Shown here: positions 59,058 to 64,000 of the stretch, piece by piece
How positions within the stretch are numbered: the first letter of the stretch is position 1
How the letters are laid out: each line of letters starts with the position of its first letter
Source: Ceratodon purpureus
Lineage: Eukaryota; Streptophyta; Bryopsida; Pseudoditrichales; Ditrichaceae
NCBI GenBank assembly: GCA_014871385.1
Contig: CM026425.1
Span: forward strand, 2,393,684-2,457,683
Length of the DNA: 64,000 nucleotides
Direction: 5' to 3'
Position numbers and translations under genes: made by a program
The notes under the pieces: model-generated
The model's input: the letters and a program-made list of their open reading frames with translations, nothing else
Told to the model about the DNA's origin: nothing
Database searches by the model: none

Positions 59058-62000
59058 CTATATTTATTTTTATTTTTATTTGGTTTCCCTTTCCGTCCCC
59101 CCGTTTTGTTTTCTCCTTTCTTTTTGCTTTTTCTTCTTTCCATTTTTTATTGTTCTTTTTTTTTTTTTTTTTTTTTTTGTTTATTTAATTTGTTCTTTCT
59201 CGGTTCTCTGTTCTATGTTTCATCTTAATTGATTTATCCCCCGCTGTTTTCCCCTTTCCTCGGCATACTGTTGGTTTTTTTTTTTTTTTTTTTTTTTTTT
59301 TTCTTCTTCCCCCTGTTTTCTTTTTTTCTCCTGCTATATACTCTCTGTTCAATCCTCCGTTTCAATCAGAGCCTTATGTCCCCCTGATTTCTTATTGCAT
59401 CCGTTTTGTTCTTCTAATTTTTTTAAATTTTGTTTCCCTGTGCTGTAGATCGATGCCCCTGAGACGCCGGACCTGTCCGGGCTCTCACCATCAGACGCGT
59501 TGGACGTGTTGGAGAATAGGGCGACGGAACTCGATGTATCTTCCCTGTCCCTGGAGTGGCAGCGTAAGATTGCTACACAAGAACCAGGGGTGGTGCCCGG
59601 GGTAAGATTACGCATCCCCTTCCTTTGTTTATGAAATTTGAGACGAATTGAATATCATACGGCCTGTCCGAGTGGGTTTAGGGTGCCTGTCCGGGGTTCA
59701 GTGGGTTCGTCTGTCCAATGTCTCATTTCCAAATTCTTGGAAGGGTAGTTGCTTGTGCAGGGGAAGCACGGCATGGAGGAAGTCATCGTCTGCACCAGTG
59801 TCGCAGCCGGATATGATGCCAACCGGGACGCGTTCACCACCTCCGAGCACGATTGGCTCATGGTGGAGGTGAACCTGCAATACAGGGGTAAAGGAGATTC
59901 GGCACAGGATAAGGGGAAGGGGAAAACCAGGATGAAGATCCCCTTCGTTTGTAAGTATTGCGAGCTGGAGTTCGTGGACAAGGCCACCCTCGGCTGGCAT
60001 CGCAAGTGCGGGATGTGTGAGTGCTACTGTTACGAAGACCTAGGCCCGCTGAAGATTTATCCGGCCAGGGGTTTAGAGGGCAACAGAGTAGCACGGGCAG
60101 TGTTCGCCAAGTACAAGATCCCGCTACCGTGGCAGATGATCGGCAAGCGTCCCGAACCGGCGAAGGGTGGGGGGCGTAAGGGAAAAAATGCTAGAGTGAG
60201 GGGGACGGATTCTGGGGAGGATGGAGATGGAGAGGGAGCGGAGGGTGATGTGGAGCCGCAAACGGATGGGGCTGCCGTGGAGAAAGACGTCGTGGTCCTC
60301 AGTAGCCCAGACGGGGAGGGGAAATCCGGACCTGCGAAGCGGCTGAAAAAGGGGAGACCCCTAGGTAGCCCTCGGCGTCGACGGGGTGGCACTGGACTAG
60401 AAGCAGGGGAGCCGAAGGGAGGAGGAGGAGTGACGGACGCACATGATGCTGAACAGGACGGTGGAGAGGGGAGCAAAGCGCCTCCAAGCAGTAAGGGCTT
60501 AGATACAACTGCAGTGGACACTGGAGGGGGGGGAGGGGGGGGGGGGCGAGGGAAGAACAGAGCACACAGAAGCCGCAGATTCAGGGGAGCAGAGGGACGG
60601 GGGCAGGGGAAAAGAACAGGGGGCGAAGAGGAGGCTGATCAGGGAAGGGGACAGTGTAGCAGACATTATCAGGAAGATTCACGAAGACAAGGAGAAGAGT
60701 GGGGGATGTGAAGGGGGGACAACCAGGACGGAGACTCCACCGCGGCGGCAAGCAGGTACCGCGTTCAGGGATCGGCGATCAGGGGGGTCGAGCGGAGGGA
60801 AAAAGAAGAAAGGGAAGAAGGGGGGGCGTGGGGCTGATGACTCTGAGCCGGGGGAGATCGAAAGAGTGGGGTCGAATGCGAAGGGGAAGAAAGGGGGCAG
60901 CGGGAGGCGGGTGAGTTTCCAGGAGCCGAAGACTCCAGTGGGGGGTATAGGAGGGAGAACCCGAGCGGCAGTGGCACAAGAGCAGGCAACGGGGTCCGTA
61001 ACCGGAAACAAAAGGAGGTTTCTGGAGTTGGCGTCCAGTACCGAAGGCAGTGACGACGTTGTAGAAGTCCGGTCGAGGCGGAAAGGGGGAGAAGCGGAAG
61101 CTCTGGAGGCAAACACCGACCTTAGAGGGGTGCTGCCAGCAGTGGAGGCGGGGGAGAAAGAAGGACCGGAGCCGGCTGTGGGGGATGCGGGGCAGCAGAT
61201 AGTGAGGGTGGGAGAGGGCGCTGCGGGGAAGAGTACAGCGGAGCCGGAGGTTGGGGAAATGGGGCACCAAGCCGGGGAGTCGGGATTGAACGCTGAGGTG
61301 CAAGAGACAGGGGAGCCGGGAGTAGGCGCTGCGGGGCATGATTTCCAGGAGCCGGAGATGGGGGATGCGGGGAATGCCGTATGGGTGCCGTCGTACAGTG
61401 TGCCGCTGGTGGGAGCAAGGAAGGCGCGACAAGAGTTCAAGACAGCGGCTTGGGAGAAGGCGAGACAAATGTACCCGTCAGTGGATCCACTTAGTGCTCC
61501 GGCTGGACCTCCGAGTCCTCCCGGTCTCTACTCACTCCAGGAGTTTTTTGGGACGATAGTTCCCACTGAACTCATGGGCGACCTCCAAGCACCCATGGAG
61601 TGGCTACGCAGGATGAATTCTACAGGGGAGTTGGCGGGCAAGGTCTCGGCAGCTTGGGGGGCGCTTCAATTTGACCCCGAACTAGCAGTAAGTTAGGAGG
61701 GGTGAAGCAGAGGGTGTGCGGTTGTTGTCTGTTTGTTTCAGTTACAAGTTTCAGCATTCTCTTCACATGCAGCTTACGTTGTCTCTTTTCATTTCGGACA
61801 GGATTCCTTGCCCCTGCCGGTTGTCGCTGCCATCGACAGGTGTAAGAATGCATTCGCCTACAAGGAAGCAGGGGCCATTACCAGGGAAATCCACCTCTTC
61901 TATCTGCATCACGATGACGTTCTCTTGTACCAATCCCGCCAGAGAGACTTCGATGGATTAGTGGAGCAGGTTCAGAGGAATCGAGCTGCCTTTGTTGCCG

Positions 62001-63031
62001 AGAAGTTGAGCAGGTACGATATCAAGATACGTATGCAGGAGGAGGACGAAGAGTGGGTGTGGTCTCTTCTATTCAGGGAGTTTAAGTGCGAACCGCAGCC
62101 CAGGTGCATTAGCCGGCCGTACGAGCATTCGGAGGAGGAGTTCGAGGGACTTGTCAAGTGGATGGAGATGGAGGGGAACAGAATAGGCGAGAAGAATGAG
62201 CCACCCCACATGGCAAGAGCGCTGAAATTATTTGCTAAGAGCGAGCTTGGGTCCCGCATGCCCATGCTTTGCCCTGTCTTGGGCCTCACTGAGGAGACGA
62301 TGACGGACCGGGGGCACCAGATTCTGGTTGCAATGGAAGAGCTCATCCGGGTCGGTAAGATTTACTTCCCCACTATGGATACTCAGAGTGAGTCTTTCGA
62401 GACCTTCCGGCTTGTGTTAGATGACTGCGTTGATCGGGGGGGCGAAGTGGCGCAGTACCATTGTTGAGGCCGTGACACCTTTGTTAGGGCCTGTCTTGAT
62501 ATGCTGGCTCTGGACAAGAAGAGCTTGCTGCGCGACATGTGGGTGACCAGGGAGGGGGTTGACTTCGAAGCCGTCTCCAATGCATTTCGTATCGTCCTGC
62601 TATATCGAGAAAACCTGGACCTGGGTTACATTTTCGGATCCTTAGAGGCTACAGGAACCTGGCCAGCCGCCGGTCACGGGCTTTTCAGAGCAGCGAAGGA
62701 GCTCCTCCAAGACAGCCTCCATCACTTGCATGGCAAGCTCCAAGTCTGGAATGTCACAGACGACTTAGAGGACCTAGATGAGTGGAAGGCCTCTCAGGTA
62801 CTCTGCACTATCGATCAGGAGCGGATTTTCGGACTGACACATCAACCTGCTCCAAGTAATCAGCAGGAAGAGCCCTCCCGTTCGGACAGAAGTGACCCAT
62901 GGGACTTCAGCATTTCCCCAAGAGATCCAGTGAAGAAACATTGTGTTGGTGTGGCCGAACCCGATGCAGCGCCTGTCTTGGAGGAAGAAGCTGCCTCATG
63001 TGATCCGGTTGTGCAGCTGCCGGCTGTGTAG
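58052..63031 (+). pseudogene. Accessory-protein relative in the second element, with a frameshift and a stop
   Basis: Phase-0 exons are proposed: an exon ending at 58076, then 59449-59601, 59761-61687 and 61802-63031. Block order parallels the MULE accessory gene: a finger-like motif (FVCKYCELEFVDK, LGWHRKC), a long basic Gly/Glu-rich linker, GPPSPPGLYSLQEF, SLPLPVVAAIDRCKNAF, ending MLCPVLGLTEETM and GYIFGSLEATGTW. The frame shifts within a G8-A-G12 run at 60526-60546. It is closed by TGA at 62465-62467 and remains open in the same frame to 63031. No Ulp1 domain is visible before the final stop; the protein ends in a low-complexity tail. The ATG at 58052 is a guess. The large introns contain poly-T tracts. 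Both breaks could be real or sequencing errors. Confidence 0.6.
59029..59302. repeat. Three long poly-T tracts
   Basis: T runs at about 59029-59057, 59158-59178 and 59275-59302 lie within a T-rich intron of the second element's gene. They may be length-variable. Confidence 0.8.
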
Positions 63032-63515
63032 GGGGTTCCGCCTTAGGGCTTCGGTATCTCACCCTCCTGTCCGAAGAAATCCCAGCAGATACGAAGCTGA
63101 TTATGGTTCTTCAGAGTAGCAATTCAGGCCGAAACCATGGCCTCCTTAGATATTTAGGCAACATTGCCACGGCATTTTTTGATTTTTAATTTTGAGAATC
63201 GATATTCATGATCTTCTACTTGTCTTTGCTTATTTCCAAAACAGACCTCACGTTGAACTGAAGTACTGTGTTTTTTTTATTTTTTTATTACAGAATTGCA
63301 TATGTTAATACGTTTTCATACTAATTCCAAGGGACGTGCTATAGATGTCCTTCTACGTCACTGCATATGGTGTGGGCGGGTGAATTCAAAGTGAATGATG
63401 TCTAATTCTTTTCAAGACAGGCCCTCGTATTGGCAAAGGCTGGGCTCGCTGTCTTGAACTAGAGGACCATAAGGTAAAAATGAAAATCAAGAAAGGAAAC
63501 CCATCGGGCGAAAAT
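63032..63515. other. 3' flank of the second element's gene
   Basis: It contains one more CCTGTCCG motif near 63067. No gene or terminal repeat is recognised. Confidence 0.35.
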
Positions 63516-63595
63516 CAAAAATAATAAAATAAAATAAAATAAAAGAAAAAAATAAAATAAAATAAAATAAAAGAAAAAAATAAAAGAAAGGGAAT
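63516..63595. repeat. (AAAAT)n-type A-rich low-complexity repeat
   Basis: Runs of AAAAT and AAAAG units in tandem. Confidence 0.85.
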
Positions 63596-63599
63596 ACAG

Positions 63600-64000
63600 A
63601 GAAAAGGAGGGATCTGATGGAGGTGGATGGGGGATAACGGAAACTTATGAGAAGGACTCAAAGATTGAAAAAATAAATAAAAAAAATGGAAAAATTAGAA
63701 CATGGCCAGACAAGAGAAGGGGTGCTACGGTGGGAGTGAGAGATGATTGAGAAGAGGTAGAGAGGAAATGATGTTCACTAAAAAATAAATTAAAAGAATT
63801 AAAAAAAAAAAAACCGAAATGGAAAAATGAGAAGATGAACATGAGAGAGAAGGGGTGTTACGGTGGGACCGAGAGATGAGAGACATGATTGAGACAAACT
63901 AGAAGGAATCCAAATTAAAAAGAAAGAAAAACAATTCGAAATTAAAACGAAAGAATCAAAGTATAATCGTGATAGAGAAGGGGTGTTAGGGTGGGAGTGA
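63600..64000. repeat. Tandem repeat of about 130 bp, continuing past the window
   Basis: The core GAGAAGGGGTG recurs at 63714, 63847 and 63975, each followed by a block like TTACGGTGGGAGTGAGAGATGA. The intervening A-rich parts are more variable. Confidence 0.75.

Larger units (their letters stand above)
57297..63100 (+). mobile_element. Second large MULE-related element (partial, right end not identified)
   Basis: Composition jumps abruptly from AT-rich to very GC-rich at about 57297. From there to about 63.1 kb the motif CCTGTCCG (or its complement) recurs far above chance. It encodes a relative of the accessory protein of the 20032-34687 MULE. No transposase and no right terminal repeat are visible, so the element may continue past the window or be truncated. 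The left boundary is an estimate from composition. Confidence 0.5.

Noticed and set aside
59029..59302. Poly-T tracts as poly(A) tails of minus-strand retroposons
   Set aside because: They lie inside a generally T-rich intron, and no retroposon body or target duplication was seen.
60679..61468. Minus-strand frames of 229-253 codons in the second element
   Set aside because: Shadows of the GC-rich Gly/Glu linker. The plus strand carries the blocks conserved with the MULE accessory gene.
1..64000. CRISPR arrays, bacterial operons or tRNA genes
   Set aside because: No regular repeat-spacer array, no operon-like gene packing and no tRNA cloverleaf with A and B boxes was found by eye. Introns and the U2 gene show a eukaryotic nuclear sequence.

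Overview
This is a nuclear window from a land plant, most likely a non-seed plant such as a moss. Supporting signs are GT-AG introns of about 100-300 bp, a plant-type U2 snRNA, plant gene families (WI12/SnoaL-like, DUF1218, DNAJC21/JJJ1-like, ribosomal protein SA), TTTAGGG-type telo-boxes, AT-rich intergenic DNA and several plant transposon classes. The moss assignment is inference; the plant assignment is firm.

Layout. 1-1319: the 3' end of a gene for a coiled-coil, Ser/Arg-rich protein (+). 2595-3864: a four-exon gene for a 125-residue conserved plant protein of unknown function (-). 6380-8913: a decayed pogo-like DDE transposase. 9405-9726: a decayed potassium-channel beta subunit (aldo-keto reductase) fragment (-). 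11424-14216: a JJJ1/DNAJC21-type J-protein (+). 17331-17990: a WI12/SnoaL-like gene (-). 19146-19449: a Stowaway-like MITE. 20032-34687: a complete 14.66-kb Mutator-like element (MULE). 39926-40116: U2 snRNA (+). 41663-41988: a second MITE. 43867-44855: a DUF1218 membrane protein (+). 48147-49550: 40S ribosomal protein SA (+). 52.5-54.9 kb: a decayed PIF1-type helicase remnant between inverted repeats. About 57.3 kb to the window end: part of a second, distinct large element.

The most interesting part is the pair of large elements. The MULE has 299-bp terminal inverted repeats with one mismatch seen and a perfect 9-bp target duplication, so it inserted recently. It carries a MULE transposase with a SWIM finger on the + strand. 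Facing it on the - strand is a long accessory gene with an N-terminal zinc-finger-like motif, a domain I do not recognise, a long low-complexity linker and a C-terminal Ulp1-type (C48) protease domain. The second element, at about 57.3-63 kb, encodes a divergent relative of the same accessory protein. Each element is studded with its own short motif, in coding and noncoding DNA: GTGACACTG (both orientations) in the first and CCTGTCCG in the second. This layout recalls the VANC anti-silencing system of Arabidopsis VANDAL MULEs, where an accessory protein binds short dispersed motifs of its own family. That functional link is inference.

The host genes are ordinary housekeeping or plant-specific genes and show no operon-like cooperation. 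Splice junctions were set by phase-consistent GT-AG sites and conserved protein continuity, without transcript evidence.
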